DNA of 64,000 nt from Acinetobacter sp. MB5 (GTDB lineage Bacteria > Pseudomonadota > Gammaproteobacteria > Pseudomonadales > Moraxellaceae), in contig NZ_POVU01000009.1 in the NCBI RefSeq assembly GCF_003261585.1, positions 35,598-99,597 on the forward strand, in the 5' to 3' direction. The notes beneath the pieces are model-generated. The model was not told where the DNA came from and ran no database searches. It was given only the letters and a program-made list of their open reading frames with translations. Positions 27,907 to 36,974 of this stretch are shown here, piece after piece. The position numbers were made by a program, and so were the translations under genes. Numbering within the stretch: position 1 is the first letter of the stretch; every line of letters starts with the position of its first letter.

Positions 27907-28257
27907 ATGAACGAAAAGAAACAAACCCGTTTGCGTCGTGCGAAAAGCACACGCTTGCACATCCGTGCATTGGGTGCGACTCGTTTGTGTGTAAACCGCA
28001 CTCCGCGTCACATCTATGCTCAAGTTATCTCAGCAGATGGTGGCAAAGTTTTAGCGCAAGCTTCTACTTTGGATGCATCTTTACGTGCTGGTACAACTGG
28101 TAACATTGAAGCAGCGACTAAAGTTGGTGCATTAATCGCAGAACGTGCGAAAGCAGCTGGTGTAACTAAGGTTGCATTTGACCGTTCTGGTTTTAAATAT
28201 CATGGTCGTATTAAAGCCTTGGCTGATGCTGCTCGTGAAGGCGGCTTGGAGTTCTAA
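27907..28257 (+). CDS. rplR: 50S ribosomal protein L18
   Basis: L18 has 116 residues. [20 protein letters not shown] and [20 protein letters not shown] are the typical 5S rRNA-binding and C-terminal segments. It works with L5 in the central protuberance. The stop is two bases before the rpsE start. Confidence 0.98.
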   Translation: MNEKKQTRLRRAKSTRLHIRALGATRLCVNRTPRHIYAQVISADGGKVLAQASTLDASLRAGTTGNIEAATKVGALIAERAKAAGVTKVAFDRSGFKYHGRIKALADAAREGGLEF

Positions 28258-28259
28258 TC

Positions 28260-28757
28260 ATGGCGAAAGTTGAACAAAACGAAGGTCTCGTTGAGAAGCT
28301 GGTTGCCGTTGATCGCGTAGCCAAGGTTGTTAAAGGTGGTCGTATCTTCTCTTTCACAGCATTGACTGTGGTTGGTGATGGTAATGGTCGCGTAGGTTTC
28401 GGTCGTGGTAAAGCACGTGAAGTTCCAGCTGCTATTTCTAAAGCACTTGAAGCTGCTCGTCGTAACATGATTACTGTAGACCTTGCTGGTACTACTTTAC
28501 AACATCCTGTGAATGCTCGTCATGGCGCAAGCCGTGTATACATGCAACCTGCTTCAGAAGGTACTGGCGTAATTGCTGGTGGTGCTATGCGTGCCGTTCT
28601 TGAAGCTGCAGGTGTACATAACGTACTTGCTAAATGTTATGGTTCTACAAATGCTGCTAACGTAGTAAACGCAACTTTTAAAGGTTTGCGTGATATGACT
28701 TCTCCTGAGAAAGTCGCTGCGAAACGTGGTAAATCAGTAGAAGAAATTCAAGGGTAA
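28260..28757 (+). CDS. rpsE: 30S ribosomal protein S5
   Basis: S5 has 165 residues. The spectinomycin-linked loop [10 protein letters not shown] (~residues 23-32) and [18 protein letters not shown] are clear and of normal sequence. It has roles in decoding accuracy and mRNA unwinding together with S3 and S4. Together with rpmD and rplO it forms the usual spc order. Confidence 0.98.
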
Positions 28758-28763
28758 TCGATC

Positions 28764-28940
28764 ATGAAAACGATTAAAGTTACCCAGACTAAATCTGCTT
28801 CGCATCGCTTGAAAAATCACAAGCTTTGCCTACAAGGTTTAGGTCTGCGTCGTATCGGTCATACTGTAGAAGTGCAAGACACTCCTTCTAACCGTGGTAT
28901 GATCAATAAAGTCTACTATATGGTTAGTGTAGAGGAATAA
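28764..28940 (+). CDS. rpmD: 50S ribosomal protein L30
   Basis: The 58-codon frame begins [20 protein letters not shown] and contains [20 protein letters not shown], the L30 signature. The ATG lies six bases after the rpsE stop, with GGG a few bases upstream. It ends three bases before rplO. Confidence 0.97.
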   Translation: MKTIKVTQTKSASHRLKNHKLCLQGLGLRRIGHTVEVQDTPSNRGMINKVYYMVSVEE

Positions 28941-28943
28941 GCC

Positions 28944-29384
28944 ATGACTCTGCGTTTAAATGAACTTGCACCTGCAGAAGGTGCTAAGCGCGAACACCGT
29001 CGTCTTGGCCGTGGTATCGGTTCAGGTGTTGGTAAAACAGGTGGTCGTGGTGTTAAAGGCCAAAAATCGCGTAAAAGCGGTGGCGTACGTCCAGGCTTTG
29101 AAGGCGGTCAAACAGCGATTTATCGTCGTTTACCTAAATTTGGTTTCACTAGCCAAATCGCTCTAAAAACTGCTGAAGTACGTTTATCTGAACTTGCTAA
29201 AGTAGAAGGCGATATCGTTAGCCTTGAAACTTTAAAAGCTGCAAACGTAGTACGTCGCGATCAAATTCGCGCGCGTGTTGTACTTTCTGGTGAAGTAACT
29301 CGTGCATTCACTGTTAAAGGTGTTGCTTTGACTAAAGGCGCTCAAGCTGCAATTGAAGCTGCCGGCGGTAAAGTCGAGGAGTAA
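28944..29384 (+). CDS. rplO: 50S ribosomal protein L15
   Basis: L15 has 146 residues. The Gly/Arg/Lys-rich N-terminal arm ([20 protein letters not shown], ~residues 23-42) penetrates the rRNA core. It is a late assembly protein and sits between rpmD and secY as in most bacteria. Confidence 0.98.
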   Translation: MTLRLNELAPAEGAKREHRRLGRGIGSGVGKTGGRGVKGQKSRKSGGVRPGFEGGQTAIYRRLPKFGFTSQIALKTAEVRLSELAKVEGDIVSLETLKAANVVRRDQIRARVVLSGEVTRAFTVKGVALTKGAQAAIEAAGGKVEE

Positions 29385-29390
29385 TCACTA

Positions 29391-30743
29391 GTGTCTATGT
29401 CTCCTAGTTCATCAGGTCATGTTAACATGATGAAAGGTCAACCATTTTACGTGAAATATCGTGAAATTATTCGCCGGATGGTTTTTCTTATCTGTGCTTT
29501 GTTGGTCTTTCGACTAGGATCGCATATTCCAGTACCAGGCATTAATAATGCTGCGCTTGAACGACTTTTTAATGCAAACCAAGGGACTATCCTTGGTTTG
29601 TTTAACATGTTTTCAGGTGGCGCATTACAACGAATGTCTATTCTTGCCTTGGGGATTATGCCGTATATTTCTGCCTCTATTATTGTGCAGTTAATGTCTA
29701 CGGTAATTCCTTCGCTCGAAGCTTTGAAAAAAGAAGGTGAGCAAGGTAAGCGCAAAATTAACCAGTATACGCGTCAAGGCACATTGTTGCTCGCAGTTGT
29801 TCAAGCAACGGGGATGTGTGCAGGTTTAATTAGTCAAGGTATCACTTTGACGAATGGCTTAGCATTTTATGTACCGGCAGTCTCTTCTTTGGTTGCTGGA
29901 ACAATGTTCTTGATGTGGCTTGGAGAGCAAATTACCGAACGTGGTATTGGTAATGGGATCTCAATGATTATCTTTGCAGGGATTGTTGCAAATTTGCCCA
30001 ATATGGTGATGCAATTTTTCTCAGCCGATAGTCAAACAAGCTTAATTGGTGTGGTTGTTTTTGCTTTGATTGCGCTTGCTGTATTGGCTGCAATCGTGTT
30101 TATTGAAAAAGCGCAGCGACGTATTTCAGTGAATTATGCGCAAAAACAGCAAGGCCGTCGTATTTTTACGGCTCAGCAAACCCATTTGCCATTAAAAATT
30201 AATATGGCAGGGGTGATTCCTGCAATTTTTGCAAGCTCATTGTTATTATTCCCAGCAAGTTTGGGGCAATGGGTAGGAAGTTCTGATCCGAATGCTGGTG
30301 TAGTGAAGCGTACACTGCAAGATTTGGCACTTGTTTTGTCGCCTGGACATACTTTGTATTTGGTGCTCTTTGGTGCGTTAATTATCTTTTTCTGTTATTT
30401 TTATACGGCTTTAGTATTTAGTCCAAAAGAAGTAGCAGAAAACTTAAAACGCAGCGGAGCTTATGTGCCTGGTATACGCCCAGGTGAGCAAACTGCTCGT
30501 TATTTAGATCATATTCTCAATCGTTTGACTTTTATTGGGGCAATTTACATTACAGTGATTTGTCTGATGCCAATGATTTTACAAAGTGCTTTTAGCATGC
30601 CTGTGAATATTGGTGGAACATCTTTACTGATTGTAGTTGTTGTTGTGATGGACTTTATGGCTCAATTGCAGGCCCATTTAACTTCACACCAATATGATAA
30701 TCAGACGCTCATGAGAAAAACGACTGCTCATCCGAAGGGATAA
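29391..30743 (+). CDS. secY: Preprotein translocase subunit SecY
   Basis: SecY has 450 residues and ten membrane helices. It forms the protein-conducting channel of the inner membrane with SecE and SecG. The plug region follows the first helix ([14 protein letters not shown]), and the cytosolic loops that bind the ribosome and SecA contain [20 protein letters not shown] and [19 protein letters not shown]. The start is GTG at 29391, with an alternative ATG two codons later. It is embedded in the ribosomal cluster between rplO and rpmJ. Confidence 0.97.
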
Positions 30744-30763
30744 GCGCACTTAGAGGTTTCATC

Positions 30764-30880
30764 ATGAAAGTACAGGCTTCTGTAAAGAAAATTTGTGGTA
30801 GCTGTAAAGTTATCCGTCGTAATGGGGTTATTCGCGTAATTTGTAGCGCTGAACCTCGTCATAAGCAGCGTCAAGGTTAA
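30764..30880 (+). CDS. rpmJ: 50S ribosomal protein L36
   Basis: The 38-codon frame begins [20 protein letters not shown] and ends HKQRQG. Cys-x2-Cys, a third Cys and a His form the zinc ribbon, so this is the zinc-binding (C-plus) L36, unlike the C-minus L33 at 11.6 kb. AGAGG lies eight bases before the ATG. Confidence 0.97.
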
Positions 30881-30927
30881 TTTATAATCTAGACCTGTTG
30901 ATTTCAGTAGGCGAATCGGGTTACTAT

Positions 30928-30954
30928 CCGCCCCTCAAGAATTTGATGGGGCGG
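30928..30954 (+). promoter_or_regulatory. GC-rich RNA hairpin in front of rpsM
   Basis: CCGCCCC-TCAA pairs with TTGA-(T)-GGGGCGG around a 4-base loop. There is no T-run, and the rpsM ATG is 36 bases downstream. In E. coli the leader before rpsM is a pseudoknot bound by S4, which represses the alpha operon; this stem is at the same place and may be part of a similar element. Confidence 0.6.
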
Positions 30955-30989
30955 TTGATTGTCTCGACCTGCCTTTTTGGAGAAAGTGA

Positions 30990-31346
30990 ATGGCTCGTAT
31001 TGCCGGTGTAAACATTCCGGATAACAAGCATGCTGTTATCTCCCTCACTTACATTTTTGGTGTTGGTCGCCACACTGCTAAGAATATCTTAGCTGCTGTT
31101 GGTATTGCTCCAACAACTAAAGTACGTGAATTGGATGATGCTCAGCTTGATGCGATTCGTGCAGAAGTTGCTAAGGTTCCTACCGAAGGTGACTTGCGCC
31201 GCGAAATTTCCATGAACATTAAACGTTTAATGGATTTAGGCTGCTACCGTGGTCTTCGTCATCGTCGTAGCTTGCCTGTCCGCGGTCAACGCACCAAAAC
31301 TAACGCACGTACCCGTAAAGGTCCGCGCAAACCGATTAAAAAGTAA
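30990..31346 (+). CDS. rpsM: 30S ribosomal protein S13
   Basis: S13 has 118 residues, [20 protein letters not shown] onward, with [20 protein letters not shown] and the basic tail. It forms bridges B1a/b with the large subunit. It is the first gene of the alpha part, with GGAGAAAG as ribosome site. Confidence 0.98.
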   Translation: MARIAGVNIPDNKHAVISLTYIFGVGRHTAKNILAAVGIAPTTKVRELDDAQLDAIRAEVAKVPTEGDLRREISMNIKRLMDLGCYRGLRHRRSLPVRGQRTKTNARTRKGPRKPIKK

Positions 31347-31365
31347 GATTTCTGGAAGCTAAAAG

Positions 31366-31752
31366 ATGGCTAAAGATACTCGCACACGCAAGAAGGTCAC
31401 TCGTACCGTCTCTGAAGGTGTTGCACACATTCACGCGTCTTTTAATAACACCATTGTAACGATTACCGATCGTCAAGGTAATGCATTGGCTTGGGCTACC
31501 TCAGGTGGACAAGGCTTCCGTGGTTCACGTAAATCAACTCCGTTTGCTGCTCAGGTAGCTGCTGAAGTTGCTGGTAAAGCAGCTTTGGATTACGGTTTGA
31601 AAAATCTGGACGTCCTTGTAAAAGGTCCTGGTCCTGGTCGTGAGTCTGCGGTTCGTGCATTAGGTGCAGTGGGTTATAAGATTAACAGCATTACCGATGT
31701 GACACCAATCCCTCACAACGGTTGCCGTCCACCTAAAAAACGTCGCGTGTAA
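31366..31752 (+). CDS. rpsK: 30S ribosomal protein S11
   Basis: S11 has 128 residues and includes [20 protein letters not shown] and the C-terminal [15 protein letters not shown]. The Asn-Gly in HNGC is the site of isoaspartate formation known in E. coli S11. It lies in the platform of the small subunit near the E site. Confidence 0.98.
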
Positions 31753-31764
31753 GGAGAAACATTC

Positions 31765-32388
31765 ATGGCTCGTTATATTGGTCCAAAATGCAAACTCTCT
31801 CGCCGCGAAGGGACAGACCTGCAACTTAAATCTGGCGTTAAACCGTTTGACGTCAAAACTAAAAAGCATGCAAAAGCGCCTGGTCAACATGGCCAAGCTC
31901 GCGGAAAGCAATCTGAGTACTCACTACAATTACGTGAAAAACAAAAAGTACGTCGTATGTACGGTGTGTTAGAGCGTCAATTTAGTAATTACTATAAAGA
32001 AGCAGCTCGTGTTAAAGGTGCAACAGGTGAGAACTTGTTGAAATTGCTTGAAAGCCGCCTTGATAACGTAGTTTATCGCATGGGTTTTGGTTCTACACGT
32101 GCAGAAGCTCGTCAGTTAGTATCTCACCGTTCTATCACTTTGAATGGCCGTCGTGTAAACATCGCGTCTATCCAAGTTAAAGCTGGTGATGTTATTGCTG
32201 TTCATGAAGGTGCTAAACAACAATTGCGTATCAAAAATGCAATTGAATTAGCGACTCAACGTGGCATTCCTTCTTGGATTGAGATTGATCATTCTAAGTT
32301 TGAAGGTACGTTCAAAGCTGCACCAGATCGTTCAGATCTACCTGCTGAAATCAACGAAAGCTTGATTGTAGAATTGTATTCTAAATAA
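31765..32388 (+). CDS. rpsD: 30S ribosomal protein S4
   Basis: S4 has 207 residues. The S4 RNA-binding domain reads [20 protein letters not shown] then [15 protein letters not shown] (~residues 95-135). S4 starts assembly of the 5' domain of 16S rRNA. In E. coli it represses the alpha operon through the leader before rpsM, where a stable hairpin is also found here. Confidence 0.98.
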   Translation: MARYIGPKCKLSRREGTDLQLKSGVKPFDVKTKKHAKAPGQHGQARGKQSEYSLQLREKQKVRRMYGVLERQFSNYYKEAARVKGATGENLLKLLESRLDNVVYRMGFGSTRAEARQLVSHRSITLNGRRVNIASIQVKAGDVIAVHEGAKQQLRIKNAIELATQRGIPSWIEIDHSKFEGTFKAAPDRSDLPAEINESLIVELYSK

Positions 32389-32406
32389 TCCTTGAGGTAG
32401 CAATAA

Positions 32407-33414
32407 ATGACGCGTACTGCAAACGAGTTTCTAACTCCGCAAGCGATCAAGGTCGAAGCGGCAAGCGGGACCTCGGCAAAAGTGATTCTGGAACCTTTAG
32501 AGCGTGGCTTTGGTCACACTTTGGGTAATGCTTTACGTCGCATTCTATTGTCTTCTTTACCTGGCGCTGCTGTGGTTGAAGTAGAGATAGAAGGTGTCGA
32601 GCACGAGTACAGTACTTTAGAAGGCTTGCAGCAGGACATCGTCGAGCTCTTGCTGAACCTTAAAGGATTGTCTATTAAGCTGTTCGATCAAAACGAAGCT
32701 TACCTAACATTAGAAAAACAAGGTCCAGGAGACGTAACAGCTGCTGACCTTCGTTTACCTCATAATGTTGAATTGGTGAATCCTGAGCATTTGATCGGCA
32801 CATTAAGTGCTACAGGCGCATTGAAAATGCGTTTGAAAGTGTCTCAAGGTCGTGGTTATGAAACATCTGACTCACGTTTCCCTGAAGGTGAAACACGCCC
32901 AGTAGGTCGTTTGCAGTTAGATGCTTCTTATAGCCCAATCAAACGTGTGTCTTATACCGTAGAAAATGCGCGTGTAGAACAACGTACTGACCTTGATAAG
33001 CTGGTCATTGATCTTGAAACCAACGGTACAGTTGATCCTGAAGAAGCAATCCGCAAAGCGGCAACAATCTTGCAACAACAAATTGCAATTTTTGTTGATC
33101 TTCAGAAAGATCAAGCTCCTGTTGCTCAAGAACCTCGCGAAGAAGTTGATCCAATTTTGCTTCGTCCAGTAGATGATCTCGAGCTTACTGTTCGTTCTGC
33201 TAACTGTTTGAAGGCAGAAAATATTTACTACATTGGTGATCTTGTTCAACGTACTGAAGTTGAGTTATTAAAAACTCCTAACTTAGGTAAGAAATCGTTG
33301 ACTGAGATTAAAGATGTTTTAGCTTCGAAAGGCTTGCAACTCGGCATGCGTTTAGAAAACTGGCCACCAGCTAGTTTACGCATGGACGATCGTTTCGCCT
33401 ATCGTAGCCGTTAA
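32407..33414 (+). CDS. rpoA: RNA polymerase alpha subunit
   Basis: The 335-residue protein has an N-terminal dimerisation and assembly domain (residues ~1-235, with [20 protein letters not shown]) and a C-terminal domain (~250-320). [12 protein letters not shown] holds the Arg of the 265 determinant that binds UP-element DNA, and [14 protein letters not shown] completes the DNA-binding helix-hairpin-helix. It is placed between rpsD and rplQ as usual. Confidence 0.98.
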   Translation: MTRTANEFLTPQAIKVEAASGTSAKVILEPLERGFGHTLGNALRRILLSSLPGAAVVEVEIEGVEHEYSTLEGLQQDIVELLLNLKGLSIKLFDQNEAYLTLEKQGPGDVTAADLRLPHNVELVNPEHLIGTLSATGALKMRLKVSQGRGYETSDSRFPEGETRPVGRLQLDASYSPIKRVSYTVENARVEQRTDLDKLVIDLETNGTVDPEEAIRKAATILQQQIAIFVDLQKDQAPVAQEPREEVDPILLRPVDDLELTVRSANCLKAENIYYIGDLVQRTEVELLKTPNLGKKSLTEIKDVLASKGLQLGMRLENWPPASLRMDDRFAYRSR

Positions 33415-33432
33415 TTAAGTAGGACTATCACC

Positions 33433-33798
33433 ATGCGTCATCGTAATAGTGGTGTGAAATTAGGCCGTACAAGCAGCCATCGTAAGGCGTTGTTCCAAAA
33501 CTTAACAAATGCTTTAGTAGAGCATGAGTTAATTAAAACAACTTTGCCTAAAGCGAAAGAACTTCGCCGTGTTGCTGAGCCTTTAATCACTTTAGCTAAA
33601 AACGATACAGTAGCAAACCGCCGTTTAGCGTTTGCTCGTACTCGTAATGCAGCAACTGTTGGTAAATTATTTACCGTTCTTGGCCCTCGTTACAAAGAAC
33701 GTAACGGCGGTTATCTACGTGTTCTTAAAGCGGGCTTCCGTGCAGGTGATGCTGCGCCGATGGCTTACGTTGAGCTAGTAGATCGCGAAGTTAAATAA
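33433..33798 (+). CDS. rplQ: 50S ribosomal protein L17
   Basis: L17 has 121 residues, [20 protein letters not shown] onward, with [20 protein letters not shown] near the end. It is a little shorter than in E. coli (127) owing to the C-terminal tail. It closes the superoperon, and a strong terminator follows 27 bases after the stop. Confidence 0.98.
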   Translation: MRHRNSGVKLGRTSSHRKALFQNLTNALVEHELIKTTLPKAKELRRVAEPLITLAKNDTVANRRLAFARTRNAATVGKLFTVLGPRYKERNGGYLRVLKAGFRAGDAAPMAYVELVDREVK

Positions 33799-33824
33799 TT
33801 TCGCAAAAGAACTTAGTTGTTCGA

Positions 33825-33853
33825 AAAAGGTCGGTTTATACCGACCTTTTTTT
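33825..33853 (+). terminator. Terminator of the ribosomal superoperon
   Basis: AAAGGTCGGT-TTAT-ACCGACCTTT, a perfect stem with a four-base loop, is followed by T residues. Confidence 0.93.
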
Positions 33854-33888
33854 ATGGAGAAATCAGTTAGAATAATCCAAAACACAAG

Positions 33889-35352
33889 ATGATATTGCCA
33901 ATGGAACATCATGTCGATGTATTGATTATTGGAGCAGGAATTTCGGGAATTGGCGCAGCTGTACATTTGCAGCAGTCATGCCCTGAGCTCAGTTTTAAAA
34001 TTTTAGAACGCCGCTCAAATATTGGGGGAACTTGGGACTTATTTCGCTACCCAGGAATCCGATCTGATTCAGATATGTCGACGCTAAGCTATCAATTTTA
34101 TCCTTGGTTAAAAAGTCAGACTTTAGCAGATGGTCAAGCTATTCAAGATTATTTAGAAGAAGTCGTAGATCATTATGATTTGTCTACTTTGATTGAATTT
34201 GAAAAGCATGTCAAAGCAGCCAATTATGATACTCAGAGCAAATATTGGCGATTGCATGTAGCAAATAAAGAACAATGTACGGAAACTTGGCAAGCACGCT
34301 TTCTTATCAGTTGTACAGGTTATTATGATTATGATCAGGGCTATTTACCAAAATTTCCTCAACAAGATAATTTTCAGGGACTATTGATTCATCCTCAGCA
34401 TTGGCCAGCAGATTTGAATTATCAGAATAAAAATGTGGTCGTGATCGGTAGTGGAGCAACTGCGGTAACCCTTGTGCCAGCATTAGTCAAAACAGGCGCA
34501 CGACATGTCACATTATTACAGCGTTCACCGAGTTATGTTGCCAAAGTATCAGCACAAGATTCAACGTATCAATTTTTACATCGACATCTTTCTGCAAAAT
34601 GGGCATATCGTTTTGTTCGTGGCCGAAATATCTTGCTGCAACGCATAGTCTTTCAGATGTCTGAAAGCATGCCAAAACTTACGAAACGTTTGCTACTTAA
34701 TGCTGTTGCGCAGGAAGTGCAAGGTAAAGTCGATATGCATCATTTCACTCCAAATTATGCACCTTGGGATCAGCGTTTATGTGCAGTCCCAGACGGGGAC
34801 TTATTTCAGGTGCTACGTGAAGGGGCTGCAAGCATTGTGACAGATCATATTGAATGCTTTACCGCTTCGGGTATTCAATTGAAGTCTGGGAAATATTTGC
34901 CTGCAGATTTGATTGTTGCAGCAACAGGGCTACAAATACAATTGCTCGGAGGTCTAAAGCTAACGATTGACCACCAACCTGTTAAACTTTCTGAAAAGAT
35001 GCTGTATCAAGGGGTATTGCTCAGTGATGTTCCTAATTTTGCATTGATGATGGGTTATAGCAATGCATCATGGACGTTAAAAGTGGATATCGCTGCGCAA
35101 TATGTATGTCAATTGCTCAAATATATGCGTAAACATCATTATAAGGAAGTTGTTGCACACACAGATTTTCAGCAGAGGACTCAGAACGGTATTATGGGAA
35201 AACTGTCTTCAGGTTATTTGAAGCGAGCTACCGATATTATGCCAAAGCAAGGAAAACGTTTACCTTGGCGAATTTCCCATAACTATTTGCTGGATAAATT
35301 CATCTTAAAGTATGCAAGTTTCCGCGATAAAAATTTAAGCTTTCGTGACTAA
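33889..35352 (+). CDS. Flavin-containing monooxygenase (Baeyer-Villiger-like)
   Basis: The N-terminal FAD Rossmann motif is VLIIGAGISGIGAAVHL (~residues 10-26), and a second, NADPH-binding one is VVVIGSGATAVTLVPALV (~residues 183-200). NIGGTWDLFRYPGIRSDSD is the region that marks FMO/BVMO enzymes. Such enzymes insert oxygen into ketones or oxidise soft heteroatoms with NADPH and O2. At 487 residues it matches single-component class B monooxygenases of Acinetobacter and Pseudomonas. The start may be 33889 or the ATG four codons later; neither has a clear ribosome site. The substrate is unknown. Confidence 0.88.
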   Translation: MILPMEHHVDVLIIGAGISGIGAAVHLQQSCPELSFKILERRSNIGGTWDLFRYPGIRSDSDMSTLSYQFYPWLKSQTLADGQAIQDYLEEVVDHYDLSTLIEFEKHVKAANYDTQSKYWRLHVANKEQCTETWQARFLISCTGYYDYDQGYLPKFPQQDNFQGLLIHPQHWPADLNYQNKNVVVIGSGATAVTLVPALVKTGARHVTLLQRSPSYVAKVSAQDSTYQFLHRHLSAKWAYRFVRGRNILLQRIVFQMSESMPKLTKRLLLNAVAQEVQGKVDMHHFTPNYAPWDQRLCAVPDGDLFQVLREGAASIVTDHIECFTASGIQLKSGKYLPADLIVAATGLQIQLLGGLKLTIDHQPVKLSEKMLYQGVLLSDVPNFALMMGYSNASWTLKVDIAAQYVCQLLKYMRKHHYKEVVAHTDFQQRTQNGIMGKLSSGYLKRATDIMPKQGKRLPWRISHNYLLDKFILKYASFRDKNLSFRD

Positions 35353-35432
35353 ATAAAATCCTGAATTGAGCTATTTCGTTTTTTTAAATTCTTGTTACAC
35401 TACATGCCATAACAATGGGACTGGAAATCAAT

Positions 35433-35690
35433 ATGTCAGACGATATTAGTTTAGAGGAACGTAAAGTCATCTACCGTTCACGTCGTGGATTAAAAGAAAT
35501 TGATGTATATTTTGATCCGTATGTTCGTCAATATTATTTGCAAGCAAGCCCTGAAGAAAAAGCTTTATTTGCTGAGTTAGTTGATCAGGAAGATCCTGAT
35601 TTACTGGATTGGTTCATGGAAGTGGGTGAGCCACCACGTACAGAACTTAAAGACTTGATTACCAAATTAAAGAATTATGTTCACCAATAA
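35433..35690 (+). CDS. sdhE: SdhE, FAD assembly factor for succinate dehydrogenase
   Basis: The 85-residue protein carries KVIYRSRRGLKEIDVYF, including the RGxxE motif of SdhE that binds SdhA, and DQEDPDLLDWFM. SdhE helps covalent FAD attachment to SdhA and FrdA. I take the ATG at 35433, which fits the family start; six more codons lie upstream in frame. The stop overlaps the ygfX start by 14 bases. Confidence 0.93.
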   Translation: MSDDISLEERKVIYRSRRGLKEIDVYFDPYVRQYYLQASPEEKALFAELVDQEDPDLLDWFMEVGEPPRTELKDLITKLKNYVHQ

Positions 35691-36111
35691 TCTCAGTTTT
35701 CAGTTAAAACCAAGCAAGATTGCTTGGTTTTTTCAATTTGGGTGTTATTTAGCATTTGTCTTGCTGAGTTATTCGATATTGCAGTGGTATTTAAGTTTAG
35801 TGATTGCGGGCTTAGGCCTTGTGACTTGGTATGTATTTGCACATAAACCTAAAATGATTGCACTGGCTCAGCTTGGTCATGATCTTTGGAGTGTTCAATA
35901 TCAGCAAGTCAATCAGATTCAGCAACTTGCCCTGAAGCAATTGGTGGATCACCATGTTTATATTGTGCTGTACTGGCAAGAAGAAAAAGCGCCTTGCGTG
36001 GTGTGGATAGATCAACTGGATTTACACGCATGGAAACAGCTTAAAGTTTTAGCAAGATTGTACCGTGCACAAATGATTAAAACTGTTGATGATAAGATGG
36101 TGAATCGCTGA
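35677..36111 (+). CDS. ygfX: YgfX/CptA-like inner membrane protein
   Basis: The 144 residues have two hydrophobic helices in the first half (residues ~17-50), then a soluble part ending in WIDQLDLHAWKQLKVLARLY, which resembles the WLxxDSMxxxEWRxLRRxL end of E. coli YgfX (CptA). The gene overlaps sdhE by 14 bases, the same pairing as in E. coli. There the pair was reported as a toxin-antitoxin system (YgfX/CptA acting on cytoskeleton proteins), while other work supports SdhE as a flavinylation factor. Family assignment rests on context and this weak similarity. Confidence 0.8.
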   Translation: MFTNNLSFQLKPSKIAWFFQFGCYLAFVLLSYSILQWYLSLVIAGLGLVTWYVFAHKPKMIALAQLGHDLWSVQYQQVNQIQQLALKQLVDHHVYIVLYWQEEKAPCVVWIDQLDLHAWKQLKVLARLYRAQMIKTVDDKMVNR

Positions 36112-36170
36112 CTTGGATTCTAGAAATGGATGTCAGATTATAAAGATATAAAATGAGTTTTAGAGTTTGA

Positions 36171-36210
36171 GTAGCATGATGATTTGATTTAATCATCATG
36201 CTACTTTTTT
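36171..36210 (+). terminator. Strong terminator after ygfX
   Basis: A perfect 14-bp stem (36171-36184 with 36191-36204) and a six-base loop are followed by six T. Confidence 0.92.
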
Positions 36211-36232
36211 AGATCAATAACTTTTAAGAAGA

Positions 36233-36697
36233 CTATTTTTGCTGTTCTGCAAGCTGTTGTTCAAGCAGTTTGATTTGCTCTTGCTTCAACTGAATGAGTT
36301 TATCTGCATCAGCATGTTGAGCTTTTAAAGTGGATTCCTGCTGTTTTAACTGCTTTTGTATATCTTCAAGCTTAGAAACTTCTTCTTTAGCTAAAGATGG
36401 ATTTTGCGGCACAGGTTGTTTGATGACATCTGAATTGACCAATTGTTTTGGTGCTTGATTAGATGTGCTTTGAGTTTCTGATGCAGCAACAGTAGGTTCA
36501 GACACGAATGTTTCTGGTTCAGATGCAATTGGCTTTGCCATTGGAGGAGCTTGAGTTTTGTGTTCTACGGTTTTTGGTGTTTGTGATGGTTGAGAGCCAA
36601 CAAACCACGTTTGCCAAACGAAGACACCTAGACAAATGGCTAACAGAATGCCGACAAGAATCCAAAGTAATAAGAAATTTGATTTATTTGTTTTCAT
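36233..36697 (-). CDS. Single-pass membrane protein with Gln-rich coiled coil, unknown function
   Basis: An N-terminal membrane segment (FLLLWILVGILLAICLGVFV, residues ~8-27) is followed by a Pro/Thr/Ser-rich linker. A charged, Gln- and Lys-rich coiled coil makes up the last ~55 residues (EDIQKQLKQQESTLKAQ, QEQIKLLEQQLAEQQK). There is no catalytic motif. It is the last gene of a unit prlC-yheV-this gene, 11 bases after yheV, and could be a periplasmic scaffold. No function can be assigned. Confidence 0.78.
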   Translation of the reverse strand: MKTNKSNFLLLWILVGILLAICLGVFVWQTWFVGSQPSQTPKTVEHKTQAPPMAKPIASEPETFVSEPTVAASETQSTSNQAPKQLVNSDVIKQPVPQNPSLAKEEVSKLEDIQKQLKQQESTLKAQHADADKLIQLKQEQIKLLEQQLAEQQK

Positions 36698-36708
36698 AGT
36701 CGTGGCAA

Positions 36709-36930
36709 TTAATGGTCTGACGTGGTTGGTTGACGTGGGCGAAATTGAATTACACCCACTTCATCGGCTACAGCTGGAGTTTCAGGCTCTTCGACATGCG
36801 TTGGTCGATTTTCACTGTAGCCACATTCAATACATTCGATCCATTCATGTTCATTTTCAGTCAGCATTACCACACGATCTAACGCTTCACATTTTGGACA
36901 TTTTGCACCTGCAATGAATCGTTTTTTCAT
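36709..36930 (-). CDS. yheV: YheV-like putative zinc-ribbon protein
   Basis: The 73 residues start KKRFIAGAKCPKCEALD and carry a second pair in IECIECGYSE, so two Cys-x2-Cys knuckles form a zinc ribbon. The start resembles E. coli YheV closely. Downstream of prlC by 44 bases, as in many Gammaproteobacteria. The exact role is unknown; the C-terminal part is Pro/Glu-rich and not conserved in length. Confidence 0.88.
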   Translation of the reverse strand: MKKRFIAGAKCPKCEALDRVVMLTENEHEWIECIECGYSENRPTHVEEPETPAVADEVGVIQFRPRQPTTSDH

Positions 36931-36974
36931 AAGATGATACCTGCACCATGAATCATGAATTTTGAGCGCATAGT

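Noticed and set aside
27840..28103. Frame overlapping the rplF end and rplR start
   Set aside because: It reads rplR out of frame; Cys- and Ser-rich, with no family match.
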